Shown here in pieces: positions 9,228 to 18,800 of a stretch of DNA of 64,000 nt (positions are counted from its first letter, which is position 1; each line of letters starts with the position of its first letter). The stretch comes from UBA1181 sp045639525 (GTDB taxonomy: Bacteria > Bacteroidota > Bacteroidia > Bacteroidales > Paludibacteraceae), in NCBI GenBank assembly GCA_045639525.1, contig JAZUDI010000077.1:101181-165180 (forward strand), written 5' to 3'. Below the pieces are notes generated by a model. That model did not search any database, was not told where the DNA came from, and worked only from the letters and a program-made list of their open reading frames with translations. Made by a program: the position numbers and the translations under genes.

Positions 9228-10223
9228 TCATCGATTCCGGATGATAATCCACAATACGACGGGGGCACCAATCAAGGCGGTCAACGCGTTCATCGGCAAG
9301 ACATAACCATTGTTCGGAAACTGGGAAATCACATCACAGAGGAGCATCAACGAAGCGCCACACATCATACAGGCAGGCGCCAGAAGGTGATGCGAAGAAC
9401 TTTTCAGCAGGCCTTTCACCAAATGAGGCACCGCAATACCCACAAAGCCAATCGGCCCTGTGAAGGCAGTGGTCGCACCCGTCAGAATGGTAGCGGAGAG
9501 AATGGTCAAGAAGCGAACCATCTTCACCTTCACACCTACCGTCCAGGCATAATCATCGCCCAAAAGCATCGCATCCAAAGGTTTGCACAACATAGGCGTC
9601 ATCAACCAACCGATCGCCACCAAAGGGATCATTACCCACAGTTTATCCCATGTCACGCCAGAAAGCGACCCCAAGGTCCAATTCACGAATAGTTTAACGG
9701 AGTCCGGATCGCTGATATGCTGCAACAAGGAGACAATGGCAGTCGCCACACTTCCCAACATCACACCCGCAATCAACAGCGAAATAGAATTGGGCAGACG
9801 GAAGGAGACCAATAAGACGATCAGGAAGAGAGAGGCGGCGCCCACCATGGCGGAGAGGGCCATTCCCCATGAAGAGACCAACACCGAGGAGATACCCAAC
9901 AATGAAAAGGCGAAAAGATATAGCGAAACGCCCAAAGTGGCACCCGAACTAATACCCAACACATAAGGGCCGACCAATGGATTGCGGAAGAGTGTCTGCA
10001 TCCACAATCCAGACAGCGACAAGGCACTACCCACACAGATCGCCGTCAGCGCTTTGGGCAACCGGATGTCGAAGATAATGGTACGGTAAAGCGAGTCGGA
10101 TCCGTCCGTCAAAGCCTCCGCAATCGAAGCCAACGGAATCGACACACTGCCCGTCACGATGTCCACCGCAAACAAAAGCAGCAGCATCACCACGCCCGCC
10201 ATCCATATCATCAGCCGTCTCAT
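9228..10223 (-). CDS. FecCD-family ABC transporter permease
   Basis: A 331-residue permease with about 9-10 transmembrane segments. It matches the BtuC/FecCD family: RLPKALTAICVGSALSLSG near residue 53, NPLVGPYVLGISSGA, GSLSGVTWDK, and the ending FTGPIGFVGIAVPHLVKGL, which includes the helix contacting the ATPase. It imports iron-siderophore, haem or cobalamin-type ligands. It lies 7 bases after the binding-protein gene, in one operon. No ATPase gene follows; downstream there is a 294-base gap and then the start of the T9SS cargo gene, transcribed in the same direction. Confidence 0.9.
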   Translation of the reverse strand: MRRLMIWMAGVVMLLLLFAVDIVTGSVSIPLASIAEALTDGSDSLYRTIIFDIRLPKALTAICVGSALSLSGLWMQTLFRNPLVGPYVLGISSGATLGVSLYLFAFSLLGISSVLVSSWGMALSAMVGAASLFLIVLLVSFRLPNSISLLIAGVMLGSVATAIVSLLQHISDPDSVKLFVNWTLGSLSGVTWDKLWVMIPLVAIGWLMTPMLCKPLDAMLLGDDYAWTVGVKVKMVRFLTILSATILTGATTAFTGPIGFVGIAVPHLVKGLLKSSSHHLLAPACMMCGASLMLLCDVISQFPNNGYVLPMNALTALIGAPVVLWIIIRNR

Positions 10224-10230
10224 TTCTTCT

Positions 10231-11364
10231 CTATTTTTTTGTCATCGGTTCACAACGTCCCACATATCGGGGCTCATGCATTGGGAGAATTTCCGGATGG
10301 AAAATGGATATCAGATCCGCTAACAACACATCTGGATGGGCCACCGCGGACTCATAAAAATCCGAGACGCTATACCCTTCTCCCGGAAGAGAACGTTTGT
10401 TAAAATGGTAAACATCGCCCCTTTTAAACGATTCCATATCCCGCAATCGGCTATCCATATCCCTCAACTCATGAAGGTGGCAATTCATCCAAAAATCCGC
10501 CTCCGCATAATGGGCCAACAGCCACTCGGTCCCGCAAGTAAAGGTCGGCATATCCATCGCCTTTAGTAGATAGTCACCGCCGGCCGCCTGATACATGTCG
10601 GCCATATACCCTTGACCAGCCGTCATATACCAAGTATCCCCGAAACACCCTGCCGCAAAGACCGTAGGACGATATTGAACCGTATCGGTCAACCGAACCA
10701 AAGCCTCATAACGATGTTCCAAGTCCGAAAAAATGGAATCCGCCAAATCTCTTTTATCCAACAAAAGTCCTATAAATTTGATCCACTCCGCACGTCCCAA
10801 GGCAGAAGATTCTTTCCATTCAAAATTATGGACAACCGGACAAACATGGGCATGAGGGTCATCCCGCAAATCAGACAACAGAAGGATATCGGGCTTCGAC
10901 AGTAGCAGCTGCTCCACATTGATATCATAGGAACTGCCCAAAGAGAGAATCGTCCCCGACTCAATCCGCTGACGGATCGTGTCTGAATAGACGAACTTGG
11001 CGTCGCATGTCGCCACCAGGCCATCCAAACCACCTAAAAGCCGCAAGAACTCGAAAATAGAACCTGAATTGGTTGCCACACGACCAACAGGTATATGGAT
11101 TTTGGTAGCACTTTCTGGCACTCGACAAGTGTCGTTTCTGGTCAAGGCATAGAAGCGACACGCCTCCTTCTCTCCCGCAGGAAAGAGAGAGACCAGATAG
11201 CCGAAATCGGTCTCCGAGGCGGAAAAATGGGTAGCATAACGCAAATCCAAATCACGCGAGTCCAACTTCTCTTCATTCACGGGTTTACGACAACCCCATA
11301 CCGATAACGACACAAGCGTTATACTTATCAGCCAAAATGCCGACCGAACTCTACATCTAAACAT
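10231..11364 (-). CDS. ABC transporter substrate-binding lipoprotein (BtuF/FepB-like)
   Basis: A 377-residue lipoprotein: the signal ends in lipobox VWGC (Cys25). The body is a class III periplasmic binding protein: PVGRVATNSGSIFEFLRLLGG matches the opening lobe and LSKPDILLLSD the typical central strand, with GDTWYMTAGQGYMADMYQAAGG later. Such proteins hand iron complexes, haem or corrinoids to a FecCD permease, which is the next gene. The ligand cannot be told from sequence. The divergent TetR gene starts 91 bases away, so the two share a promoter region. No cobalamin riboswitch is visible in that gap. Confidence 0.87.
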   Translation of the reverse strand: MFRCRVRSAFWLISITLVSLSVWGCRKPVNEEKLDSRDLDLRYATHFSASETDFGYLVSLFPAGEKEACRFYALTRNDTCRVPESATKIHIPVGRVATNSGSIFEFLRLLGGLDGLVATCDAKFVYSDTIRQRIESGTILSLGSSYDINVEQLLLSKPDILLLSDLRDDPHAHVCPVVHNFEWKESSALGRAEWIKFIGLLLDKRDLADSIFSDLEHRYEALVRLTDTVQYRPTVFAAGCFGDTWYMTAGQGYMADMYQAAGGDYLLKAMDMPTFTCGTEWLLAHYAEADFWMNCHLHELRDMDSRLRDMESFKRGDVYHFNKRSLPGEGYSVSDFYESAVAHPDVLLADLISIFHPEILPMHEPRYVGRCEPMTKK

Positions 11365-11391
11365 ATCACAAAATTAAAAAAAATTGCGTTT

Positions 11392-11423
11392 GTTGCAGAA
11401 TTTATTAAAATGATATAATTTTG
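11392..11423 (+). promoter_or_regulatory. Promoter of the TetR-family regulator
   Basis: GTTG at 11392-11395, 20 bases, then TAATTTTG at 11416-11423, a full match to the Bacteroidota -7 consensus. It predicts a start near 11428, supporting the ATG at 11455 as the translation start. Confidence 0.7.
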
Positions 11424-11454
11424 CATTAAGAAAAAAAATCGATTGTATATTAGG

Positions 11455-12051
11455 ATGGGAACAATTAAAACCAGAAGCATATTGATAGACGTCGCCCGCA
11501 GACTCTTCGCCGCCAAAGGCGTGGAGAATACGACGATGAACGATATCGCCGTGGCCGCCCAAAAGGGACGCAGGACCCTTTATACCTATTTCAAATCGAA
11601 AGACGAGGTCTACTCCGCCGTAATCGAAACCGAGTTGTTCCAATTGGCCCACAAGCTCCAAGAGGAGTTACAAAAGAGCCAAAACCCAGCGGAGAAACTC
11701 ATCAACTACATCTATGTCCGAATGGATTATATCCAAGAGGTGGTGCAACGAAACGGTAACCTTAACGCCAGTTTTTTCAGCAATATCCACTTGGTGGAGA
11801 AGGTCAGACACAAGTTGGACCTTCAGGAGCGTAAAATGTTGGAGAAGATCCTCATTGAGGGCAACGCCCGGAATATGTTCAACGTGAAGAACACCAAGTT
11901 TGCCGCAGCCATCCTACAATGTTCGCTCAAAGGATGGGAAGTCCCCTTTATCAGAGGCGAGCTCAGCCAACTCTCATCACCTGAAAACAAGAAGGCGTTT
12001 TCAGACTTCCTTCTATGCGGACTAACGGAAATCAACTTGATGGCGGAATAA
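11455..12051 (+). CDS. TetR/AcrR-family transcriptional regulator
   Basis: 198 residues from the ATG at 11455; a TTG 12 bases upstream is in frame but less likely. The N-terminal 55 residues are a TetR helix-turn-helix (ILIDVARRLFAAKGVENTTM, then GRRTLYTYFKSKDEVY, where GTFYxYFxSK-like residues bind DNA). The rest is an all-helical ligand and dimer domain with no recognisable ligand signature. It is divergent from the binding-protein gene and convergent with the ATP-grasp gene. Targets are unknown; local repression of the divergent transporter is possible. Confidence 0.87.
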   Translation: MGTIKTRSILIDVARRLFAAKGVENTTMNDIAVAAQKGRRTLYTYFKSKDEVYSAVIETELFQLAHKLQEELQKSQNPAEKLINYIYVRMDYIQEVVQRNGNLNASFFSNIHLVEKVRHKLDLQERKMLEKILIEGNARNMFNVKNTKFAAAILQCSLKGWEVPFIRGELSQLSSPENKKAFSDFLLCGLTEINLMAE

Positions 12052-12074
12052 AAATTGTGCCCTTTCCTTGTTAT

Positions 12075-12108
12075 GGGCGTATGCAATTAGGGCGTATGCT
12101 ATACGCCC
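12075..12108. repeat. REP-like palindromic repeat
   Basis: GGGCGTATGC occurs twice as a direct repeat (12075-12084 and 12090-12099), and the second copy is followed by ATACGCCC (12101-12108), forming an 8-bp hairpin with a 3-base loop. The motif resembles short palindromes scattered through many bacterial genomes. The ATP-grasp stop codon lies inside it. Confidence 0.6.
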
Positions 12109-13277
12109 CTACGGATCAATGCGCCTGCAGCGTAACTACTCTCCTTATCCACATAGGTCAGCGGAAGAAATCCAGACACTATTTTTCCTTGCGTAATCTC
12201 CAACGGATGGTCATTCGACAATGTATCGAACAGACGACCCAACTCCTCAGCGGAACGATTCGCATAGATCATATATTCACCGACAGAATCGGGATGGATA
12301 TAACGATCGGTGATGACGCGGGCGCACACCCCCATATTCATCCTTAGATTCACCTCCACACAGGGATAGAGCCAAGACTCCCCCTCTTGCTCCGCCACCA
12401 ACATATCCACACCGAAATAGCCTTTGTAGTAGGGTTGGATCCTTGGGGCGAAATATTGTTCCAAGAATTGACGCACTTTCAAAAGAGATATTTTCTCCAC
12501 ATACGTTTCCAAATAGGCCGCTATCTTATCGTTCGACCACAACAAATTACTGCGGTAAGTTCCCATATCATCTGCGGAAAAGAGCGAATAGCCAGCAAAA
12601 CGGACACCCGATTCGTCAGAGAGGAACTCCATAGCGAAATCCACTACCTTTCGATGCGCCACCTCGCAGACCAAACTACCCTGACGTTTCAATATATTGG
12701 CGCACCAAGCCTCCGTTTGGGCGTCCCACGTCCCTTCGCACCAACGAAGTCCCTTTCCGCTGCACGACCACGGGGATTTCAAGACAGCCCGAGAATGTGC
12801 CTCCACAAAAGTGCGGATTCCATTCACATCAAATTCCTCAATAGGCAATTCACACATCATAGGGATGAGTCCATGTTGTCGGAGGGCTTCAGCCGTCTCT
12901 ATGGCGAAACGACGATGGGAAAGCAAACGCAACCGCTCAACATCCACCTCCATTTTACAAGGAGCATATTTATTCCATTCCCGCAACAACGAGCCATTCC
13001 ATCCCCAAGGTTTCAAACGGTCCGACATAGCGAACCGACTCTTTTGCTCGTCAAAAAGAGACCATTCAATGGAGATACCCAATTGGGCGAAGATATCGGC
13101 ATTCCAATCTTGGGGTACCTGCTTACGAGTCAGGACAGACTCCCCTGGGTTCGCAAACCATATCGGAAGCGTGGAGAGATCAGTCGCCAAAGCGATTGCC
13201 GAACGAGGTGGATTATACCCTGCTCCACCCTGCCCCAAGGCCAAATCGTTTTCAGGATTGAAATAGTGGTAGATCAT
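12099..13277 (-). CDS. Uncharacterised ATP-grasp-like protein
   Basis: A 392-residue soluble protein. It opens YHYFNPENDLALG, and the C-terminal half has ATP-grasp-like features: AVLKSPWSCSGKGLRW (nucleotide-binding lysine and glycine-rich stretch, about residues 163-178), GYFGVDMLVA, and CVEVNLRMNMG, the Glu-x-Asn metal-binding motif near residue 308. ATP-grasp enzymes ligate carboxylates to amines or thiols through acyl phosphates. The substrate is unknown. It lies 6 bases downstream of a phosphopantetheinyl transferase gene, in one operon. The last residues (RRGV) are encoded within a REP-like palindrome. Confidence 0.7.
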   Translation of the reverse strand: MIYHYFNPENDLALGQGGAGYNPPRSAIALATDLSTLPIWFANPGESVLTRKQVPQDWNADIFAQLGISIEWSLFDEQKSRFAMSDRLKPWGWNGSLLREWNKYAPCKMEVDVERLRLLSHRRFAIETAEALRQHGLIPMMCELPIEEFDVNGIRTFVEAHSRAVLKSPWSCSGKGLRWCEGTWDAQTEAWCANILKRQGSLVCEVAHRKVVDFAMEFLSDESGVRFAGYSLFSADDMGTYRSNLLWSNDKIAAYLETYVEKISLLKVRQFLEQYFAPRIQPYYKGYFGVDMLVAEQEGESWLYPCVEVNLRMNMGVCARVITDRYIHPDSVGEYMIYANRSAEELGRLFDTLSNDHPLEITQGKIVSGFLPLTYVDKESSYAAGALIRRGV

Positions 13278-13283
13278 AGGTTT

Positions 13284-13895
13284 TTAGTTATAAACCAATA
13301 CGAAGTCATCCTCCACCCGAAATGCGAGGCTGACACTTCCTATACTCGTATCGAACGTCATCGTCCGCAAGGAAAAATCGATTCCCGTCAAGAATAGTTG
13401 CTCCCAATATTCGGGACGGAGCCCCGGAATCAACTTGTAAAGAGCCTCCTTGGCCGACCAACAGAGCAGAAGCTGCACCTTATCCATCTCATCGATCAAG
13501 GAGAGTTCCTGCTCGCACAAAAACTTACTCTTCACCCGAAGGATCCGGTCGGACATCTGTTCGATATCCACCCCTACCTCACGATGGTGGCTCACATAGA
13601 GTGCCGCATAGTTTTTTGTATGGGAAATGGAGATACGCACATTCGGCTCATCTGGCAAGAAGGGCTTTCCTTGCTGGTCATGATCGATTTTCGCCTCATA
13701 GCCCAGCGCAATTCGAAGCAACATACGGACCGAAAGATACTCCTGCACCCTCTTGGGTGATTTATAAGAGGAGATCTCCGCGGCGTAAGCCTCCCTCAAA
13801 GCAGAGAAACGCGACAACAACTCATCGGCAGGCTCCTCCATTTTCCAAAGAAGCAAGCGATCGCCATTCGCCAATGTCTCGTCCCTATAAAGCAT
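13284..13895 (-). CDS. 4'-phosphopantetheinyl transferase superfamily protein (Sfp-type)
   Basis: 203 residues with the Sfp-type motifs in order: ISISHTKNYAAL (about 88-99), GVDIE (about 108-112, Mg2+-binding Asp and Glu) and WSAKEALYK (about 146-154, catalytic Glu and Lys). It transfers 4'-phosphopantetheine from CoA to a serine of an acyl or peptidyl carrier protein. No carrier protein or synthase lies nearby, so it may serve fatty-acid ACP. It is sandwiched between the GldF-like gene (10 bases upstream) and the ATP-grasp gene (6 bases downstream). Confidence 0.9.
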   Translation of the reverse strand: MLYRDETLANGDRLLLWKMEEPADELLSRFSALREAYAAEISSYKSPKRVQEYLSVRMLLRIALGYEAKIDHDQQGKPFLPDEPNVRISISHTKNYAALYVSHHREVGVDIEQMSDRILRVKSKFLCEQELSLIDEMDKVQLLLCWSAKEALYKLIPGLRPEYWEQLFLTGIDFSLRTMTFDTSIGSVSLAFRVEDDFVLVYN

Positions 13896-13905
13896 CGTTC
13901 AACGA

Positions 13906-14634
13906 TTATGCCTTCTTATCCACCATTTGCTTGGTGAAGAACAGGAAAATAACTATCAAAATAATGTAGTAGATGACATCGCGGCTATCAATCACACCGC
14001 GGCTCATGGAGTCATAGTGGGCGCTGATACCCAAGGATGCGATGAAACTCTCCGTCGAACCATTGCTTGCCATTCCTGAAATGATATCAAAACCGATGTA
14101 GGAGAAGAAGCAGAGCACAGCCGCCACGATAAAGGAGATGATTTGGTTATCGGTCAACGAAGAGGAGAAAAGTCCAATGGCGGTATAGACCGTCGCCAAG
14201 AAGAACAATCCGATGTAAGATCCCCAAGTGCCACCCATGTCGATGTTACCGATCGGATCGCCCAACATCCACACGGAAAAAAAGAAAAGCAATGTCGGCA
14301 AGAGAGAAAAAAGCACCAAGGCGACTCCCGCGAGATACTTCGACAAGACGATGCTCAAACTGGAAATAGGTCTGGTCTTCAACAATTCGATGGTACCCGT
14401 ACGACGCTCCTCCGCAAAGAGACGCATGGTAACAGCGGGCACCAAGAAAAGATAGAGCCAAGGCGCAAAATTGAAAAGGCCATCCATATTGGCGTAACCA
14501 TTGTCCAAAATATTATATTCTCCGGGGAATACCCACAAGAAAAGACCTGTCAAACAGAGGAATACTCCGATCACGATATAACCCATCGGAGAGGCGAAGA
14601 AGTTGCAAAACTCTTTTTTGAATAATGAAAACAT
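13906..14634 (-). CDS. gldF: GldF-like ABC-2 permease
   Basis: A 242-residue ABC-2 type permease with about six membrane helices. The opening LFKKEFCNFFASPMGYIVIG and the segment TMRLFAEERRTGTIELLKTR are typical of gliding-motility-associated GldF. GldF normally works with GldG and the ATPase GldA, required for gliding in Flavobacterium and of unclear role in non-gliders. Here the next gene is a phosphopantetheinyl transferase rather than gldG, so its partner must be elsewhere or missing. It is divergent from rpsP. Confidence 0.82.
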   Translation of the reverse strand: MFSLFKKEFCNFFASPMGYIVIGVFLCLTGLFLWVFPGEYNILDNGYANMDGLFNFAPWLYLFLVPAVTMRLFAEERRTGTIELLKTRPISSLSIVLSKYLAGVALVLFSLLPTLLFFFSVWMLGDPIGNIDMGGTWGSYIGLFFLATVYTAIGLFSSSLTDNQIISFIVAAVLCFFSYIGFDIISGMASNGSTESFIASLGISAHYDSMSRGVIDSRDVIYYIILIVIFLFFTKQMVDKKA

Positions 14635-14699
14635 CCTTATTTCTGTTATAAAAACATTAAATCCACTTAATAATGACGCAAAACGAAATTATTTCTTCG

Positions 14700-14746
14700 C
14701 AAAAATACGAAAATGTTTCATATTTCGGAAATAATCACTAAATTCG
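14700..14746. promoter_or_regulatory. Divergent promoter region of gldF-like gene and rpsP
   Basis: On the minus strand TATTTTTG (14707-14700) fits the -7 box for the gldF-like operon. On the plus strand TAAATTCG (14739-14746), with TTTC 19 bases upstream, is a near-consensus promoter for rpsP. The boxes share the intervening AT-rich stretch. Confidence 0.5.
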
Positions 14747-14793
14747 CGGTGCTTTTAAAGCAAATAGAAGTTTAACAAATTAATTAAAATCAA

Positions 14794-15354
14794 ATGGCAA
14801 CCAAAATTAGATTGCAAAGACACGGCCGCAAGGGGTACGCGTTTTACCACATCGTCGTAGCAGATAGCAGGGCTCCACGTGATGGAAAGTACATTGACAG
14901 GATTGGTACTTACAATCCTAACACAAATCCCGCTACAGTAAATGTTGACTTCGAGAAAGCATTGGACTGGGTATTGAAGGGTGCTCAACCAACTGACACT
15001 ACAAGAAACATCTTGAGCGAGCAAGGCGTATACTTGAAGAAGCACTTGATGGGTGGTGTTAAGAAGGGCGCATTCTCTGAGGCTGAGGCTGACAAGAAAT
15101 TCCAAAGCTGGTTGGATGCAAAGAACAAGAAGAACGAGGCTGTTTCCGCTAAGGAGAAGACCGACAAGATCGCTAACGCAAAGAAGCGTCTTGAGGAAGA
15201 GAAAGCTATCAACAAGGCAAAATCTGAGGCTCTTGCACAAAAGAGAGCTGAGGCTGCTGCTGCGCTTGAGGCTGCTGCTAAGGAAGCTGCCGCTGAGGCT
15301 GAGGCTGCAATTGCTGAGGCTGAGGCTCCTGCTGCTGAGAACGCTGCAGAGTAA
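14794..15354 (+). CDS. rpsP: 30S ribosomal protein S16 with long C-terminal extension
   Basis: The first 90 or so residues are S16 (ATKIRLQRHGRKGYAFYHIV, DSRAPRDGKYIDRIGTYNPN). Instead of ending near 80-90 residues the protein runs to 186, with a Lys/Glu then Ala/Glu-rich, helix-forming tail (many AEA repeats). Such extended S16 proteins are usual in Bacteroidota. It binds 16S rRNA early in 30S assembly. The gene is monocistronic, with its own terminator. Confidence 0.95.
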   Translation: MATKIRLQRHGRKGYAFYHIVVADSRAPRDGKYIDRIGTYNPNTNPATVNVDFEKALDWVLKGAQPTDTTRNILSEQGVYLKKHLMGGVKKGAFSEAEADKKFQSWLDAKNKKNEAVSAKEKTDKIANAKKRLEEEKAINKAKSEALAQKRAEAAAALEAAAKEAAAEAEAAIAEAEAPAAENAAE

Positions 15355-15374
15355 TAGTTTCTCAATCAAAGACA

Positions 15375-15407
15375 AAAGGCATTCGAGTAATCGGATGCCT
15401 TTTTTTT
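15375..15407 (+). terminator. Terminator of rpsP
   Basis: AAAGGCAT (15375-15382) pairs with ATGCCTTT (15395-15402), continuing into a run of T to 15407. Confidence 0.85.
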
Positions 15408-15804
15408 GTCAATGCATGTTATCCATTAAAGTTCTATTAGAAATCTATTTTTGAATTGAAAATATTCCGCCCCAATCTTTTTAGAAAAAAGCGATCACAT
15501 CCGTTGCAAATTAGGAAAAGAATCGTTAAAATTGCATAAAGGGATTTTCACAAAGGCTATCCCGATGACGAAGGCTCTATTATTAACTTTAGATTTTATG
15601 GTCCCCATATATATATGAACAATATAGAACGGTCTTGGGGAGTTTGGAAAGCGACAAAGGGGAAGAGGCGACTCTCCCCTTTTAGCATTAAACGGGAGAA
15701 CAGAGATGAAACGACACTTTCTTGAAAGAAAAACAAACTTTAAAAGGTAAAAAAGGAGTTTGATTGATTGTTTTTGACTAAAAACAACCATTAGACTACA
15801 TTTG
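15408..15804 (+). promoter_or_regulatory. AT-rich intergenic region with promoter of the CotH-domain gene
   Basis: Nearly 400 bases without a convincing gene; a 98-codon minus-strand open frame here has no recognisable features. At the right end TTTG (15773-15776), 20 bases, TACATTTG (15797-15804) is a strong Bacteroidota promoter predicting a start near 15810, about 40 bases before the next ATG. I see nothing else in the stretch. Confidence 0.65.
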
Positions 15805-15848
15805 TATTGGTGAAACCATTTTACACAAAGTAAAGAATATATAGTATC

Positions 15849-18800
15849 ATGAAAAAAAGGAACAACATTTTATTAATTGGGGCTTTGATGACGAGTCAAG
15901 CGTTCGCTTCCGTACACATCAATGAGATGATGGTGCGCAATACTTCATACAAAGTCAATGAGAATTACAATTTTGAGGGTTGGGTGGAGTTATACAACTC
16001 AGGAGCGGAAGCAGTGGATTTAAGGAATTGTTTCTTCTCGAATACGGAATCCAACATATATTTGTGGCAAAACCAATCCAACGACTGTAGGATCCAACCG
16101 AAAGGTTACTACATCTTCTATTTCGATGAGTTGAACAAAAACAACCACGCCAATTTCAAGTTGGACAGCGACGGAGGCACCCTCATCTTATCGGACGAAT
16201 CAGGAAGAGTGTTGGATAAGGTAACCTACCCAAAACCATTTAGAAATACCTCATACGGTAGAACAGAGGATGGCGGTAACACTTTGGCCTTCTTTACGGA
16301 GCCTTCCATGAACGCCACCAACAACAACTCGACGGCCGCACGTTCGCAAACAGCGGCTCCTACCTTCAGCAAAGAGGGAGGTTTCTACTCTGGCAACCAA
16401 ACCATCAGCATCTATGCGGAAGATGGTGACGCCAAAATTTATTACACCACAGATGGTAAGGAGCCAACTATCCACTCCAACCAATACAATTCACCGATCA
16501 ACATCAACAACACCACCCCACTCCGCGCCATCGCGGTTGTCAATGGCGAGGTGACCAGTGAGGTGACCACCGCCACCTACTTCATCGGCGTGAACAACAT
16601 TCCGATGAATGTGAAGGTGATCTCCTTGGTAACAGACCGCGATTATGTATATGGAGATGAGTTGGGTGCGTTCGTTGTGGGTAGAAACGGTTCTCAAGTG
16701 CCTTCTACTTGCGGTTCCATGGACCGTACCGCCAACTATATGAACGATTGGGACCGTCCTTGCAACTTCGAGCTCTTCGATGAGAAAAAGAGTTCCCAAG
16801 TGAATCAAGAGGTGAAGATCAGCGCTTTCGGCGCATGTTCAAGAACCAAGGCGATCAAGTCTATCGCTGTCAAGGCTAATAAGGCGCACGGTAATAACAA
16901 AATAGACTACAACCTTTTCCGCGAGAAACCCGCATTGAAGTGGAAGAGCCTCGTATTGCGTAACTCCGGAAATGATTTTGGAAGAATGCTCTTCCGCGAT
17001 GGTTACATTCAAACATTGGCCGCTTCGGGCATGGATCTCGACCACCAAGCTTACGAACCAGTAGTGGTCTTCATGAATGGTGAATACTATGCGATGTTGG
17101 GTATGCGAGAGCGCACCAACAAGGATTTCGTCTATTCCAACTATGGTTTGAAGGAGGAGGACTTCTGCATCCAAACCATCTCCAAGACAGGTTCCACAGA
17201 GTGCGACGATTACCAGATTGTCAAGAGCCTTGGCAATGGCGACTTCAACAGAATCGATGAGAACATTGACGTGGACGAGTTCCTCAACTACTTGCTGACA
17301 GAGATTTACGTCTTCAACAAAGACTGGGCCGACAACAACAACAAGGCTTGGAAACGCACCGAAAACGGCAAGTGGCGCTGGATCCTCTACGATACGGAGT
17401 ACTCTACCTCCTTGTACGAGGAGAATATGACCGGCAACGGATTCTCAAACCTCAACAAGGTCAACTACTACAACAACATCATCCAAAACCCAGAAATGAA
17501 GAGACGTTTGATGACCAAGTTCGTCACACACGCCGGCACCACTTTCGGAGAGGATAATGCGGAGCGTGTCTTGGACAGTATGATGAACATCCTCAGCAAA
17601 GAGGCGGATTATTTCAGGGATTTCTTGGCAAGAAAGAATATCAAGGAGTCTTCCCTCTCATGGAAAGACGAGGCGATGAAGGTTCGCAACTTCATTGTTG
17701 CCAGACAAAACGTGGTGATGGGCCATGTGGCCAGCAACATGCAATTGGGCAACCCAGTTCCTTTGCGTATCTACGCCAACATTCCTGGCGGCTCTTACAC
17801 CTTAAACGGTTTGGAGAATATCCGCAAGAGCGACTTCAGAAGCCAATACTTCACCGGATCAGCCATCCAAGTGAAGGCAAACGCGCCAACAGGCTATAAA
17901 TTTAAGAATTGGGAGGTGCGCAAAGAGGAGTACTTGATCAATACCAACGACTCATGGAAGTACCTATACCTCAGCGACGGCGTGAACGTTCCTTCCAATT
18001 GGAAAGACAACTCCTTTGAGGACGATAGTTGGCAATCGGGCCAAGCACCACTTGGTTCTGGCGTCTCTTACTATGTGAAGACAAGCGTTTCAGGAAACAG
18101 CAACAACGGCGGTTGGAACGGAGGTATGTTCCCTGCCCCTGGCGACAACAATGGTGGCTGGGGTGGCATCGGCGGTGGCGACTGGGGCGGCGGCATCGGT
18201 GGCGGCGACTGGGGTGGCATCGGTGGCGGTGGATTCGGTGGAGGCATTCCTGGATTCGGTGGCGCTACAGTATCCGCCAAGACAACCCTTCTCAGAAAAG
18301 AGTTCAACGTCAACTCATTGAATTCGATGAGCAACGAGCTTCAATGCTTGGCTCACATCAATGATGGAGCGATCATCTATCTCAATGGCAGAGAGGTGTT
18401 CAGATATAATCTGCCAAACTACAATGTACAAGACACCACCATGGCGCTTCTATCCATGGACTCTTACGCAACAGTGAAATTCAACATTCAACGCAGCTAC
18501 CTCAACGAAGGAAAGAATGTGATCGCCGTAGAGTTGCACTGTGCGAAGGGAAGCGGATCGCTTGCGTTCGACATGAACCTGCTAGACGAGAATACAGGCG
18601 TCAGCACCATCCAAACATCATCCAATGACGAGTATTCAGCCAATGTGAACGGAGCGCTTGTATTGAAGGCTATATTCGAGAAGGACAACAATTCCACGCC
18701 ATACGACAAGTTGTATATCAACGAGATTTGCGCCGCCAACAAGCAATATGTTGACGAGTTCAGACAAGACGAAGACTGGATCGAAATCTACAATGATGGC

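Noticed and set aside
11365..11454. Cobalamin riboswitch before the binding lipoprotein gene
   Set aside because: Only 90 bases separate the divergent genes, too short, and no B12-box sequence is seen.
15495..15791. 98-codon minus-strand open frame in the rpsP-CotH gap
   Set aside because: No recognisable domain or signal; low-complexity AT-rich codons, and it runs against a strong plus-strand promoter.
18110..18260. Gly-rich repeat segment in the CotH gene as a separate repeat element
   Set aside because: It is a low-complexity linker coded in frame (GGDWGGGIGG pattern) and not an independent DNA element.
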